A stretch of DNA of 64,000 nucleotides from Rhodoferax sp. (GTDB lineage Bacteria > Pseudomonadota > Gammaproteobacteria > Burkholderiales > Burkholderiaceae_C): assembly GCF_012927445.1 (NCBI RefSeq), contig NZ_JABBPD010000004.1, forward strand, positions 62,001 through 126,000. Reading direction: 5' to 3'. The notes beneath the pieces were generated by a model, which ran no database searches, was not told the origin of the DNA, and saw nothing but the letters and a program-made list of their open reading frames with translations. Of the stretch, positions 1-9,860 are shown in pieces (within the stretch, counting starts at the first letter, position 1; each line of letters opens with the position of its first letter). Both the position numbers and the translations under genes were made by a program.

Positions 1-1
1 C

Positions 2-385
<384 letters not shown>

Positions 386-485
386 GTTATAATTTACGGT
401 TATATGCGATAAGTACGCTAGGCTTTGAATTGTGCAAAGGTTTGCTCAAGGGCCTGTCGCGGCTAGCGCAACTGATGGAGAAGAT

Positions 486-770
486 ATGAAAGAAGGCATT
501 CACCCCAATTACCGCGAAATTTGCTTCCAGGACTTGTCCAATGGTTTCAAATTCGTGACGCGCTCTTGCGCCAACACCAAAGAGATGATCAAGATGGAAG
601 ACGGCCGCGAACTGCCGTTGTACAAACTGGATACTTCCAGCGAGTCACATCCTTTTTACACGGGCACACAGAAATCCGTGGACAACATGGGTGGCCGTGT
701 TGAGCGCTTCCGCAACCGTTTCGGCAAGGCCAAAGCCGCCGAAGCTATCGCACCAGCTGCAGCCGAATAA
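486..770 (+). CDS. rpmE2: 50S ribosomal protein L31 type B
   Basis: A 94-residue large-subunit ribosomal protein. It begins [20 protein letters not shown] and has the family signature SESHPFYTG followed by [11 protein letters not shown]. The type A CxxC zinc ribbon is absent, and the length and sequence fit the zinc-independent type B paralogue. I chose the ATG at 486 because L31 homologues start here. The longer frame from 432 has an N-terminus unlike the family. A GGAG element lies a few bases upstream. A rho-independent terminator follows. Confidence 0.95.
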   Translation: MKEGIHPNYREICFQDLSNGFKFVTRSCANTKEMIKMEDGRELPLYKLDTSSESHPFYTGTQKSVDNMGGRVERFRNRFGKAKAAEAIAPAAAE

Positions 771-792
771 ACAGGCAAACGCTTCTTGTCTA

Positions 793-825
793 AAAGGCAG
801 CCCGGGTTACCGCGCTGCCTTTTTC
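793..825 (+). terminator. Rho-independent terminator after rpmE2
   Basis: An AAAGGCAGC / GCTGCCTTT stem with a 12-base loop is followed by a T-rich run. It sits about 20 bp after the rpmE2 stop codon and reads in the plus direction. Confidence 0.85.
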
Positions 826-874
826 TTTGATTTAGCATTGCCGTCCGTTTTATATTTTTCTCCAGCCACCTAGC

Positions 875-2590
875 GTGAATCAACCCACCCCTGCCATCGT
901 TGCCCAAGGCGCCGTCCACCGTTTGCCGCGCATCGCCCTGCTGTTGTTTTGCCTCGCCTATGTGCTGCCAGGTTTTCTGGGCCGCGAACCCTGGAAAAGT
1001 GCCGACATGGCCGCTTTCGGCTATATGGCCGAACTGGCGCGTGGCGGTACTGCTTGGTTTTCGCCGCAGCTCTTAGGGTTGCCAGCCGAGGTTGACGCGT
1101 TGCTTCCCTATTGGTTTGGCGCCTGGGCCATGCAACTGGCACCGGCATGGGTTGCGCCCGACTTCGCCGCACGCATCCCCTTTATTTTGCTGCTGACGCT
1201 AACGCTGTTTGCCACTTGGTACGGCACTTACTACCTGGCGCGCAGTCCCGAGGCGCAACCTGTGGCGTTTGCTTTCGGCGGCGAAGCCCTGCCGCCTGAC
1301 TACGCACGCGCCATGGCCGATGGTGGCTTGCTGGCGTTTATTGCCTGCCTGGGCCTGGCACAGTTGTCACACGAAACCACGCCGGCGTTGGCCCAACTCT
1401 GTTTTACGGCCCTGGCTTTTTTCGGACTGGCCGCCCTGCCCTACAGCACGGTGACACCTGCCATCAGTGGCATCATCGGGCTGACGGGATTGGCCCTGTC
1501 TGGCGCCCCCACTATGGCCCTTTTGTTCGGCACCGGCAGTGCGGTGATTCACCTGCTGGATCGATCTTCTGCGCCTGACGCCACACGGCTCAAGGCTTTC
1601 AGGGCCAGCGGCATTGCCTTGGTGACCATACTTGCGGCCCTGCTCGCCAGCATGCTCGATTTGTGGCGCTGGCGCATTGAGCTACCCGAGGCAAGCTGGA
1701 CTGAGTGGCGCAGCATGGGGCGTCTGCTGCTGTGGTTCACCTGGCCAGCCTGGCCGCTGGCGTTGTGGACTTTGTGGCGCTGGCGTCGCCAGTTGATTCG
1801 TGGTGGCACACCCAGCCGGCATCTGGCGCTACCCTTGTGGTTTGCAGGCGTTGCCGTGGGGGCAACACTGACCACCGCTTCGGGAGAGCGCTCCTTACTA
1901 CTCGCCCTGCCCGCTCTGGCGGCATTGGCGGCTTTTGCCCTGCCCACGCTGCGCCGAAGCGTGGCAGCCTTGGTGGACTGGTTCACGTTGATATTTTTTT
2001 CGGGCTGTGCTTTTATCATCTGGGTCGTCTGGATCGCGATGCAGACCGGTGTGCCCAAGCAACCCGCGGCCAACGTCGCCCGACTGGTTCCGGGGTTTGA
2101 ACACAGCTTCTCTTTCGCTCCTTTTTTAATAGCATTGGCCGCCACATTGGCGTGGACCTGGCTTGTCAAATGGCGTGTAGGCCGGCACCGCACCGCTATC
2201 TGGAAAAGTCTGGTTCTGCCAGCCGGTGGGGCCGCCCTGTGCTGGTTATTGCTCATGACCCTCTGGCTACCGCTGCTTGATTTCGCCCGCAGCTACGTGC
2301 CGCTGGTGCGTCGCACGCTGATCGTCATGCAGCAACCACCGCGCTGCGTTGAAGCCTATGGCCTGAGTCGAGGCCAGATCGCCGCCTTTCAATTCCATGG
2401 TGATTTGGTCATGCGACCCATGGACTCCAAGAATAGCTGCCCCTGGCTGATCGTGGACAAGGATGCGATAAAAATACTGCCAGTAAAAATCGATGAAACG
2501 CAATGGTCTTTTCACAGTGCCATGCGCCACCCTTCTGACCGCAATGAGGACCTGCTCGTCTACAAACGTAAAGCCAAGCCGGGGTCCTAA
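875..2590 (+). CDS. Polytopic membrane protein, ArnT/PMT-like glycosyltransferase family 39 candidate
   Basis: A 571-residue protein with roughly a dozen hydrophobic segments, starting at GTG. The first periplasmic loop after transmembrane segment 1 reads GFLGREPWKSADMAAFGYMA. This resembles the acidic-residue loop of lipid-linked sugar transferases of the ArnT/PMT (GT39) superfamily, where the acidic residue is catalytic. A soluble C-terminal stretch of about 90 residues follows the last membrane helix. By inference it would transfer a sugar or aminosugar from a polyprenyl carrier at the periplasmic face. The substrate cannot be read from sequence. No partner genes are adjacent, so the gene looks monocistronic. 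Confidence 0.6.
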   Translation: MNQPTPAIVAQGAVHRLPRIALLLFCLAYVLPGFLGREPWKSADMAAFGYMAELARGGTAWFSPQLLGLPAEVDALLPYWFGAWAMQLAPAWVAPDFAARIPFILLLTLTLFATWYGTYYLARSPEAQPVAFAFGGEALPPDYARAMADGGLLAFIACLGLAQLSHETTPALAQLCFTALAFFGLAALPYSTVTPAISGIIGLTGLALSGAPTMALLFGTGSAVIHLLDRSSAPDATRLKAFRASGIALVTILAALLASMLDLWRWRIELPEASWTEWRSMGRLLLWFTWPAWPLALWTLWRWRRQLIRGGTPSRHLALPLWFAGVAVGATLTTASGERSLLLALPALAALAAFALPTLRRSVAALVDWFTLIFFSGCAFIIWVVWIAMQTGVPKQPAANVARLVPGFEHSFSFAPFLIALAATLAWTWLVKWRVGRHRTAIWKSLVLPAGGAALCWLLLMTLWLPLLDFARSYVPLVRRTLIVMQQPPRCVEAYGLSRGQIAAFQFHGDLVMRPMDSKNSCPWLIVDKDAIKILPVKIDETQWSFHSAMRHPSDRNEDLLVYKRKAKPGS

Positions 2591-2689
2591 CAGACCTCGC
2601 AGCAGCCGTCATCATCGGCCGGCGATGCGGCAACTGGCCGCGCTGTAGGGAATAGAACTGATCGAGTGCGGCAAGCTCATAATGCTCAG

Positions 2690-3364
2690 ATGACCAAGCT
2701 ACTTGTCCGTCCTACGGCACTGTCCGACATCGATGCCCTGCTTAAACTGCAGGCGCAGGTTTACCCAACCATCGAGCCCTGGAAGCGAGACCAGCTGGTG
2801 CATCAACTAGAGATTTTTCCCGAAGGGCAACTCGTCGCGGTTCTGGGCGGGCGTCTTGTGGGCTGTGCAAGTTCACTGGTTATTTTGTGGGATGAGTGGG
2901 CAGAAGAACACTCCTGGAAGGAAATCACTGCGGCGGGTACTTTCAACACCCATAACCCGGCAGGCTTCACCCTCTATGGCGCCGAAGTTTTTGTCGACCC
3001 TCGGCTGCGCGGCAAGCGTTTGGGCCATGCGCTGTATGAAGGCCGACGCAAAATTTGCAAACAACTGAATCTACGACGCATCATTGCGTGCGGAAGGCTG
3101 CCTGGCTATCACGCCTTATCCCAAGAGATGTCCGTCGAACTCTATGCAAAAAAGATTCTTTGGGGAGATCTGGCTGATCCGGTGCTGAGCTTCCAGTTGC
3201 GGGAAGGATTTCGCTACTGCGGAATCATGCACGACTACTTGCCCGAAGACCATGAATCTTGCGGGCACGCTTCGCTGATTGCATGGATCAATCCAGACTA
3301 TGACCCAACACAACCGACGGCCTTGCAGCGCGCAGCCCATGTGTCAACGGAGACTACACCATGA
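2690..3364 (+). CDS. GNAT family N-acetyltransferase
   Basis: A 224-residue acetyltransferase-fold protein. The acetyl-CoA binding motif A is visible as VFVDPRLRGKRLGHALYEG (R/Q-x-x-G-x-G/A type), and the N-terminus MTKLLVRPTALSDIDALLKL is typical of the family. I prefer the ATG at 2690 because the alternative GTG at 2666 only adds eight atypical residues. Neither has a strong ribosome site. The stop overlaps the next gene's ATG by four bases, so the two are translationally coupled. In other bacteria (for example B. subtilis YhcX) a GNAT and a nitrilase domain are fused in this same order. The acetyl acceptor is unknown. Confidence 0.8.
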   Translation: MTKLLVRPTALSDIDALLKLQAQVYPTIEPWKRDQLVHQLEIFPEGQLVAVLGGRLVGCASSLVILWDEWAEEHSWKEITAAGTFNTHNPAGFTLYGAEVFVDPRLRGKRLGHALYEGRRKICKQLNLRRIIACGRLPGYHALSQEMSVELYAKKILWGDLADPVLSFQLREGFRYCGIMHDYLPEDHESCGHASLIAWINPDYDPTQPTALQRAAHVSTETTP

Positions 3365-4239
3365 ACACCACCGTGCGCATCGCGGCCGTACAGTACCTGT
3401 TGCGGTCCATCAATGACTGGGACGGTTTCGAAAATCAAGTTCGTTTTGTGATGAAAGCAGCTGGGGACTACAAGCCCCAGTTTGTGATGTTTCCGGAGAT
3501 TTTCACCACACAGTTGCTGTCGTTCATGGACACCAGCGACTTGGGGCGCGCCGTGCGCAACATGAATGATTACACGGGTCGCTACATCGAGCTGTTTAAA
3601 GAGCTGGCGTCACATTGGAACGTTCACATCATTGGCGGCAGTCATCCCACCATTACCGATGGAAAATTACTGAACACGGCCTACCTATTTACACCAGAAG
3701 GCAAAGTATTTACCCAGAACAAGATTCACCTGACCCGCTGGGAAAGAGAAAAGTGGAAAGGTGACCCAGGCCACCACCTGAATGTGTTTGACACGCCCTT
3801 TGGCCGGATCAGCATCTTGATCTGCTATGACATCGAGTTTCCAGAGTTGTCGCGCATGGTGTGCGAACAGGGTGCTGACATTATTTTTGTCCCCTCCTGC
3901 ACCGATGACCGGCAGGGTTTCTGGCGCGTCCGTTACTGCTGCCATGCTCGCGCCATCGAGAATCAAGTCTACGTTGCCGTGACGGGGACTGTCGGCAACC
4001 TGGCGGTTGAAGGGCTCGGCCTGCACTTTGGACAAGCAGCGATCATCACCCCGTCTGATTTTCCGTTCGCCCGCGATGGGATCGCGGCCGAGGGGGTTCT
4101 CAACATGGAGCAAATTGTCATTGCGGACGTTGATCTGGGCAAACTTGTGAACAACCGGGTGAACGGCACAACCATTCCCCTGTACGACAAGCGACTCGAT
4201 GTCTATGACAATTCGGTTGAAATCATTTCGACCCGCTAA
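3361..4239 (+). CDS. Carbon-nitrogen hydrolase (nitrilase superfamily)
   Basis: A 292-residue amidase-type enzyme. The Glu-Lys-Cys triad is intact: E46 in MFPEIF, K121 in NKIHLTRWE and C155 in ILICYDIEFPE. Members hydrolyse non-peptide C-N bonds in amides, omega-amides or carbamoyl compounds. The gene starts on an ATGA overlap with the upstream GNAT gene, matching the domain order of known GNAT-nitrilase fusions. The two products therefore probably act on the same small molecule. It ends 16 bp before the convergent phoR. The substrate cannot be assigned. Confidence 0.88.
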   Translation: MNTTVRIAAVQYLLRSINDWDGFENQVRFVMKAAGDYKPQFVMFPEIFTTQLLSFMDTSDLGRAVRNMNDYTGRYIELFKELASHWNVHIIGGSHPTITDGKLLNTAYLFTPEGKVFTQNKIHLTRWEREKWKGDPGHHLNVFDTPFGRISILICYDIEFPELSRMVCEQGADIIFVPSCTDDRQGFWRVRYCCHARAIENQVYVAVTGTVGNLAVEGLGLHFGQAAIITPSDFPFARDGIAAEGVLNMEQIVIADVDLGKLVNNRVNGTTIPLYDKRLDVYDNSVEIISTR

Positions 4240-4255
4240 CGGAACGTCTACCAGT

Positions 4256-5614
4256 TCAGGAAGAGGAGGCACGCTCAAGGCGCAGGCGACTGGCCGGAAA
4301 GACAATCGTGAAAATGGAGCCTTTGCCAGGGGTGCTCTCAATTTTGAACTCGGCACCATGACGTTGCGACACATGTTTGACAATCGCCAAGCCGAGTCCG
4401 GTACCACCCGTGTCACGCGAACGACTCCGGTCAACGCGGTAAAACCGTTCTGTCAGGCGCGGTATATGTTCGGGCGCGATTCCAGGGCCTGTATCCGACA
4501 CCGAAAACTCGGCCCGACCATCGGGCAATACAAGCGTGCGCACATGAACTTCACCCCCTGTGGGCGTGTAGCGGATGGCATTACTCACCAGATTACTCAT
4601 CGCACTAAGCAACTCATTGGGCGCGCCTGCAATCTGGCCTTCCAGCAAGGAAGCGAACTCCAGCTGGTGCAACCGGTCTGAAGACGGGTTTAACACAGCC
4701 GACAATGCACGGCCTTCCTGCTCAAGTTGCCGCATGAGCGCCGGCATAGACATCCACTCGGACACGCTGGGTGGCGGACTGCCCTCAAGACGCGAGAGGG
4801 TAAGCAGATCACTGACCAGCGTCTGCATACGTTCCGCCTGCTGGGCCATCAAGGCCAGATAACGCTCACGTTCCTCCTCGCTCAATGGCAGGGTTTGCAA
4901 CGTTTCTACAAATCCACCCAACACCGTCAGTGGGGTTCGAATTTCATGGGAAACATTGGCAACAAAATCACGGCGCATGGCTTCCGCCTGCTCCAGTGCC
5001 GTGACATCGTGTGAAAGCAGCAGCAGCCGTCCCTCGCCATACGGGTGAAGATGCACTGACAATTTAACCGGTCGTGCAGGTGTGCTTTCACGGCCCGGCA
5101 TCACAAGTTCACGCAAGTAATCATGACTTACAAAATAGCTGGCAAAGCCAGGGTCGCGGACCAAATTACTGAATTGCTGCAGCATGTCGCGCTGGGCGTC
5201 AAAACCAAAATGTGTTGCGGCCATCTGGTTGAACCACTCAATTTTTCCCTGTGAATCCATCAAAACAACGCCATTGGGCGAGGCCTGAAGAGCCGCCAAA
5301 AAATCCTGCAGCCGCTTCTGGCTGTCGCGCGTCATTTGCTCCCGGGACCGAATCAAGCGTCTGGTTCGGTCAGAAATTTCGCCCCACATTCCGGTGCGCA
5401 TTGCAACATCGGAGGCATCCCCCACACGCAACCAGCGCAACAAGCGCAAGCTGCGATATAGATCCCAAATGAACCAGATTAGCGCACCGAGGACGACACC
5501 CAGCAAGACACCCAGCAGCTCGCTGGTGGCAACGTGCATGGACGAGACGGCATACCATCCGGCAAGTCCACCCACCAGCTGAAGCGCAATAAATGAAATA
5601 AATCGCCAGAACAT
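4256..5614 (-). CDS. phoR: Phosphate regulon sensor histidine kinase PhoR
   Basis: A 452-residue inner-membrane kinase and the last gene of the pst-pho operon. Two hydrophobic segments fill residues 5-50. A PAS domain follows at about 105-215 (NGVVLMDSQGKIEWFNQMA). The H-box is NVSHEIRTPL, with N, G1 and G2 boxes NLVSNAIRYT, DTGPGI and GGTGLGLAIV. It phosphorylates PhoB under phosphate starvation and is held inactive by PhoU and the Pst transporter when phosphate is plentiful. It starts 46 bp after the phoB stop. Confidence 0.96.
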   Translation of the reverse strand: MFWRFISFIALQLVGGLAGWYAVSSMHVATSELLGVLLGVVLGALIWFIWDLYRSLRLLRWLRVGDASDVAMRTGMWGEISDRTRRLIRSREQMTRDSQKRLQDFLAALQASPNGVVLMDSQGKIEWFNQMAATHFGFDAQRDMLQQFSNLVRDPGFASYFVSHDYLRELVMPGRESTPARPVKLSVHLHPYGEGRLLLLSHDVTALEQAEAMRRDFVANVSHEIRTPLTVLGGFVETLQTLPLSEEERERYLALMAQQAERMQTLVSDLLTLSRLEGSPPPSVSEWMSMPALMRQLEQEGRALSAVLNPSSDRLHQLEFASLLEGQIAGAPNELLSAMSNLVSNAIRYTPTGGEVHVRTLVLPDGRAEFSVSDTGPGIAPEHIPRLTERFYRVDRSRSRDTGGTGLGLAIVKHVSQRHGAEFKIESTPGKGSIFTIVFPASRLRLERASSS

Positions 5615-5660
5615 GGTCAGGTCAATACGGCCAACAAATGGCAGCCGGTGTTTTTATGAA

Positions 5661-6383
5661 TTAGACGCTGGCCTGCGAAGACGAGGCCAATGCCGATTGA
5701 GCCGTCAGCCGATAACCCGCTCCACGCACCGTTTCAATCATTTGCCCGGCAGTACTGCCCAAAGCTTCCCGCAAACGCTTGACATGAACATCAACCGTAC
5801 GCTCTTCAATAAACACATGATCACCCCAGACCTTGTCCAGCAGCTGCGAACGGCTATGAACGCGCTCCGCATGATTCATCAGGTAGTGAAGCAGCTTGAA
5901 CTCGGTAGGGCCCAGTTTCAGCATCTGCGCATTGAAGGACACGCGATAAGTGGAAGCATCGAGCAACAGAGCGCCAATTGAAACGACGCCCCCCACCTGT
6001 TCAGGGGCTCTTCGCCGGAGCACGGCACGAACTCTGGCCAGCAGTTCTTTGGTGGAAAATGGTTTGGCGATGTAATCGTCCGCCCCAGCGTCCAGACCGG
6101 CAACCCGATCCATCTCATCGCCACGGGCCGTCAACATGATGATGGGGACTTCCTTGGTACGAGGGTTCGCACGCCAGCGTTTGGCCAGCACCAATCCACT
6201 CTCACCAGGCAGCATCCAGTCCAGAAGGATGACGTCCGGCAACACCGCATCAAGTTCAAGCTGCGCTGACGCGCTGTCCATTGCCCATGTCGGACGAAAA
6301 CCGTTGTGGCGTAGATTAACGGCAATGAGCTCGGCAATTGCCGGCTCATCTTCGACAATCAGGACGCCTGGCTGATGCCTCAT
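5661..6383 (-). CDS. phoB: Phosphate regulon response regulator PhoB
   Basis: A 240-residue OmpR-family regulator. The receiver domain (1-120) carries the acidic pair in IVEDEP, the phospho-acceptor Asp in VILLDWMLPGESG, and a Lys in DYIAKPFS. The C-terminal winged helix contains VDVHVKRLREALG and the RGAGYRL hairpin. Phosphorylated PhoB activates genes carrying Pho boxes such as the one upstream of pstS. Its start overlaps the phoU stop by four bases, indicating coupled translation. Confidence 0.96.
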   Translation of the reverse strand: MRHQPGVLIVEDEPAIAELIAVNLRHNGFRPTWAMDSASAQLELDAVLPDVILLDWMLPGESGLVLAKRWRANPRTKEVPIIMLTARGDEMDRVAGLDAGADDYIAKPFSTKELLARVRAVLRRRAPEQVGGVVSIGALLLDASTYRVSFNAQMLKLGPTEFKLLHYLMNHAERVHSRSQLLDKVWGDHVFIEERTVDVHVKRLREALGSTAGQMIETVRGAGYRLTAQSALASSSQASV

Positions 6384-7081
6384 TTCACCACCGATTCAAT
6401 CTGTTCCATCGGGGTGTGGCGAACGTCGGCACCCTTCACCACATAAATGATGAACTCGGCAATATTTTTTGCATGATCGCCAATCCGCTCTATGGCTTTC
6501 GCCAGAAACAGCAGATCCAGGCTCGGCGAAATCATGCGCGGATCTTCCATCATATAGGTAATCAATTTGCGGACAAAACCATCGAATTCCTGGTCGATCA
6601 GATCGTCTTCTTTCAGAATGGACAGCGCTGCCGCGGTATCCAATCGCGCAAACGCATCAAGCGCTTTTCGCAATAAACCAGAAGCCATATCAGCCGCCAC
6701 TCTCAACTCCAGGGAGGGCAACGAACGAGGCGAACCACTCTGAATAATTGAACGCACCATGCGGGCAATTTTCTCGGCCTCGTCACCAACCCGCTCCAGA
6801 TTGGCCGTTGTTTTTGAGATCGCAATCAATAAGCGAAGATCCCGTGCCGTGGGCTGGCGACGCGCAATGATGCTGGAGAGCTCACGATCGATGTCGACCT
6901 CCATCGCATTGACGCGGGCCTCAGTTTCTGTGACCTGGTTCGCCACCTCGACACTGAATTGCGACAGGGCATGGATGGCCAGATGAATCTGCGACTCAAC
7001 CAGACCGCCGAGCTCCATGACCCGGTTTGAAACGGCACTGAGTTCGCTGTCGAACTGGGTAGATAGATGTTTTTCAGGCAT
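6380..7081 (-). CDS. phoU: Phosphate signalling protein PhoU
   Basis: A 233-residue all-helical cytoplasmic protein built of two tandem three-helix PhoU repeats. Each repeat holds a metal-binding E/DxxxD-type motif; the one visible in the C-terminal repeat is AKAIERIGDHAKNIAE. It conveys the transport state of PstSCAB to PhoR and prevents Pho activation when phosphate is ample. A clear GGAGA ribosome site precedes the ATG. It sits 9 bp after pstB and overlaps phoB by 4 bp. Confidence 0.95.
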   Translation of the reverse strand: MPEKHLSTQFDSELSAVSNRVMELGGLVESQIHLAIHALSQFSVEVANQVTETEARVNAMEVDIDRELSSIIARRQPTARDLRLLIAISKTTANLERVGDEAEKIARMVRSIIQSGSPRSLPSLELRVAADMASGLLRKALDAFARLDTAAALSILKEDDLIDQEFDGFVRKLITYMMEDPRMISPSLDLLFLAKAIERIGDHAKNIAEFIIYVVKGADVRHTPMEQIESVVK

Positions 7082-7090
7082 GGTGTCTCC

Positions 7091-7879
7091 TTAACCGAAT
7101 CGGCCGGTAATGTAATCTTCTGTTTCCTTGCGCGTTGGCTTGAAAAACATTTGTTCAGTCGAACCAAACTCCATCAAGTCACCAAGGTACATGTACGCGG
7201 TGTAATCACTGCAACGTGCCGCCTGCTGCATGTTGTGGGTCACAATGACCACGGTGTAATCACTCTTCAGTTCAGTGATCAACTCCTCGATTTTGGCCGT
7301 AGAGATGGGGTCAAGTGCCGAACAGGGTTCATCCAGTAGCAAGACCTCTGGCTTGATGGCAATGCCGCGGGCAATACACAGACGCTGCTGCTGACCACCC
7401 GAGAGGCTGGAGCCATTCTGGTTCAGTTTTTCTTTTACTTCTGTCCACAAGGCCGCCTTGCGCAAAGCCCACTCAACGCGCTCTTCCATGTCTGTTGTAT
7501 TGAGCGACTCGAACAGCTTGACGCCAAAAGCAATGTTGTCAAAGATCGACATCGGAAACGGCGTTGGTTTCTGGAAGACCATGCCAACTTTGGCACGCAA
7601 CAGGGCGACGTCTTTTTTACTGGTCAACAGATTTTCGCCATCCAGCAAAATTTCGCCTTCAGCCCGCTGTTCAGGATACAACTCAAACATGCGATTAAAC
7701 ACACGCAACAAAGTAGATTTGCCACATCCAGATGGGCCAATGAAGGCGGTCACTTTGTTTTCAGGAATTTCCAGATTGATGTTCTTCAGCGCATGGAACT
7801 TTCCGTAATAGAAATCAAGATTTTTGACAGAAATCTTGGACCTTTCACGCGTTTCGATTGCAGTATTCACATTTGACAT
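7091..7879 (-). CDS. pstB: Phosphate ABC transporter ATPase PstB
   Basis: A 262-residue ABC ATPase. Walker A is [12 protein letters not shown], the Q-loop lies near [11 protein letters not shown], the signature is [14 protein letters not shown] and Walker B is [12 protein letters not shown]. The H-loop is VIVTHNMQQ. It energises high-affinity phosphate import through PstC and Pst[15 protein letters not shown] is characteristic of PstB rather than other ABC ATPases. Confidence 0.97.
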   Translation of the reverse strand: MSNVNTAIETRERSKISVKNLDFYYGKFHALKNINLEIPENKVTAFIGPSGCGKSTLLRVFNRMFELYPEQRAEGEILLDGENLLTSKKDVALLRAKVGMVFQKPTPFPMSIFDNIAFGVKLFESLNTTDMEERVEWALRKAALWTEVKEKLNQNGSSLSGGQQQRLCIARGIAIKPEVLLLDEPCSALDPISTAKIEELITELKSDYTVVIVTHNMQQAARCSDYTAYMYLGDLMEFGSTEQMFFKPTRKETEDYITGRFG

Positions 7880-7906
7880 TTTTTCGTATCTTTAGTAGAA
7901 ATTAAC

Positions 7907-8791
7907 TCAGGCCTTGCTTCGAGTCAAAAGCCTGGCCAAAATATTGAGCGCCAGCACAGCAATCGTGATGATGAACACCCCCGCCCAAGCCAATTTTTGC
8001 CAGTTTTCGTACGGACTCATGGCGAACTTGAAAATTGTGACCGGCAAACTGGCCATTGGCTCACCCAGACTGGAGGTCCAGAACTGATTGCTCAGTGCAG
8101 TAAAAAGCAAGGGGGCCGTTTCACCTGCAATGCGAGCGACCGCCAGCAGCACACCGGTGACCACACCCGAACTGGCAGCCCGCAGAGTGATGCTCAAAAT
8201 GACTTTCCATTTTGGCGCACCCAGTGCATACGCGGCTTCGCGCAAACCGGACGGAACCAGTTGCAACATGTTTTCCGTGGTGCGAATCACCACCGGAATG
8301 ACTATCAGGGCTAGCGCCAGGATACCGGCATAACCAGAAAACGATTTAAAGCGCGTGACGATCACGGCATAAACAAACAGGCCAATCACAATGGACGGAG
8401 CTGACAACAAGATATCGTTGACAAAACGAGTCACAGAGGCGAGCCAACCTGTTGTATCAAATTCGGCCAGGTAAATGCCGGCCATGACGCCAATAGGCGT
8501 GCCTACAAACGTCGCCAGCACCACCATCAAAAAGGATCCGTAAATGGCGTTCGCCAGGCCACCCGCATCATTGGGCGGCGGCGTCATCTGGGTGAGCGTG
8601 TCAAGCGTCAGTCCGCCCACCCCCAAACGAATGGTCTCAAACAAAATCCAGCATAACCAGAACAAGCCAAACACCATGGCCATCAGCGACAGCGTCAGCG
8701 CAATGCGATTGACAAACTTGCGCTGCGCATACCGGGCTTGACGGACTTGCTCCAGCGCTGCCGACTGCAACAATAGCTCACTGGTTGTCAT
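7907..8791 (-). CDS. pstA: Phosphate ABC transporter permease PstA
   Basis: A 294-residue integral membrane permease with six predicted helices. The cytoplasmic EAA-type loop contacts PstB and is visible around [18 protein letters not shown]. It forms the phosphate channel with PstC. Its start overlaps the pstC stop by four bases. A cytoplasmic tail of about 25 residues precedes the first helix. Confidence 0.95.
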   Translation of the reverse strand: MTTSELLLQSAALEQVRQARYAQRKFVNRIALTLSLMAMVFGLFWLCWILFETIRLGVGGLTLDTLTQMTPPPNDAGGLANAIYGSFLMVVLATFVGTPIGVMAGIYLAEFDTTGWLASVTRFVNDILLSAPSIVIGLFVYAVIVTRFKSFSGYAGILALALIVIPVVIRTTENMLQLVPSGLREAAYALGAPKWKVILSITLRAASSGVVTGVLLAVARIAGETAPLLFTALSNQFWTSSLGEPMASLPVTIFKFAMSPYENWQKLAWAGVFIITIAVLALNILARLLTRSKA

Positions 8792-9819
8792 GTCTTGGCT
8801 CCTTCATTCTTTTTGAGCTGCGCCAGCAATATTTTGGAAAGGGTTAGCACTACGAAAGTGATAAAAAAGAGGACCAGACCAAGGTACATCAATGAGGCTT
8901 GGTGCAATCCTTCACCGGCTTCTGCAAACTCATTGGCCAGAGCCGAAGTGATGCTATTAGCGGCCTGAAACAGGCTTAATGAATCGAGTTGGTTGAAATT
9001 ACCGATGACGAAAGTGACTGCCATGGTTTCACCAATTGCACGGCCAAGTCCCAGCATGATGCCGCCAATCACGCCCGCCTTGGTGTAAGGCAGTACCACC
9101 GTAGAAACGACCTCCCAGGTAGTGGCACCGAGACCATAGGCGGATTCTTTAAGGAGAGTCGGCGTGACCTCAAACACGTCGCGCATGACGGCCGCAATAA
9201 ACGGAATGATCATGATGGCCAGAATAATGCCGGCAGACAAAATACCAATCCCGACCGGGGGACCAGAAACAAAGGCACCCAAATAGGGAACATCAGAAAA
9301 CAAGGCCTGCAATGGCTGCTGCACATAGGTGGCCAAGATGGGGCCAAACACCAACAAACCCCACATGCCATACACGATGGAAGGAATTGCTGCCAATAAT
9401 TCAATGGCAGTTCCCAGCGGGCGCTTGAGCCACGCAGGAGCGAGCTCCGTCAAAAATAAGGCGATGCCAAAACTCACCGGTACGGCAATCAGCAAAGCGA
9501 TAAAGGACGTCATCAACGTCCCGTAGATCATGACCAGGCCACCAAACTCTTCCTTGACCGGATCCCAAGTGGTATTGACGAGAAAACCAAGGCCATATTT
9601 GCTGATGGCAGGCCAGGCACTGATGGTCAAAGACGCCAAAATGGCAATCAGCATGCCCAGCGTAAAGAGGGCCGCACCCTTGGCCAGCCAGCCAAAGATG
9701 CGATCGGCCATGGGACCCGAGCGGGCCGATTTCAAAGAAGGAGGATTGGTCATTGCACGTCCGGAAGACTTGGCAGATTGGTTAATTTGTATCAGGTTCG
9801 CCGGAAGTGTGGTTGACAC
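8788..9819 (-). CDS. pstC: Phosphate ABC transporter permease PstC
   Basis: A 343-residue permease subunit with six or seven membrane segments. The EAA loop reads [19 protein letters not shown]. The start is GTG at 9819, supported by a strong AAGGAG ribosome site seven bases upstream. An ATG 22 codons further in is a weaker alternative. The roughly 50 N-terminal residues are hydrophilic and cytosolic. It follows pstS by 41 bp and overlaps pstA by 4 bp. Confidence 0.95.
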   Translation of the reverse strand: MSTTLPANLIQINQSAKSSGRAMTNPPSLKSARSGPMADRIFGWLAKGAALFTLGMLIAILASLTISAWPAISKYGLGFLVNTTWDPVKEEFGGLVMIYGTLMTSFIALLIAVPVSFGIALFLTELAPAWLKRPLGTAIELLAAIPSIVYGMWGLLVFGPILATYVQQPLQALFSDVPYLGAFVSGPPVGIGILSAGIILAIMIIPFIAAVMRDVFEVTPTLLKESAYGLGATTWEVVSTVVLPYTKAGVIGGIMLGLGRAIGETMAVTFVIGNFNQLDSLSLFQAANSITSALANEFAEAGEGLHQASLMYLGLVLFFITFVVLTLSKILLAQLKKNEGAKT

Positions 9820-9860
9820 GCGCCTACTCCTTGAAAAAGTTTGGGTTATTTACAAACCAC

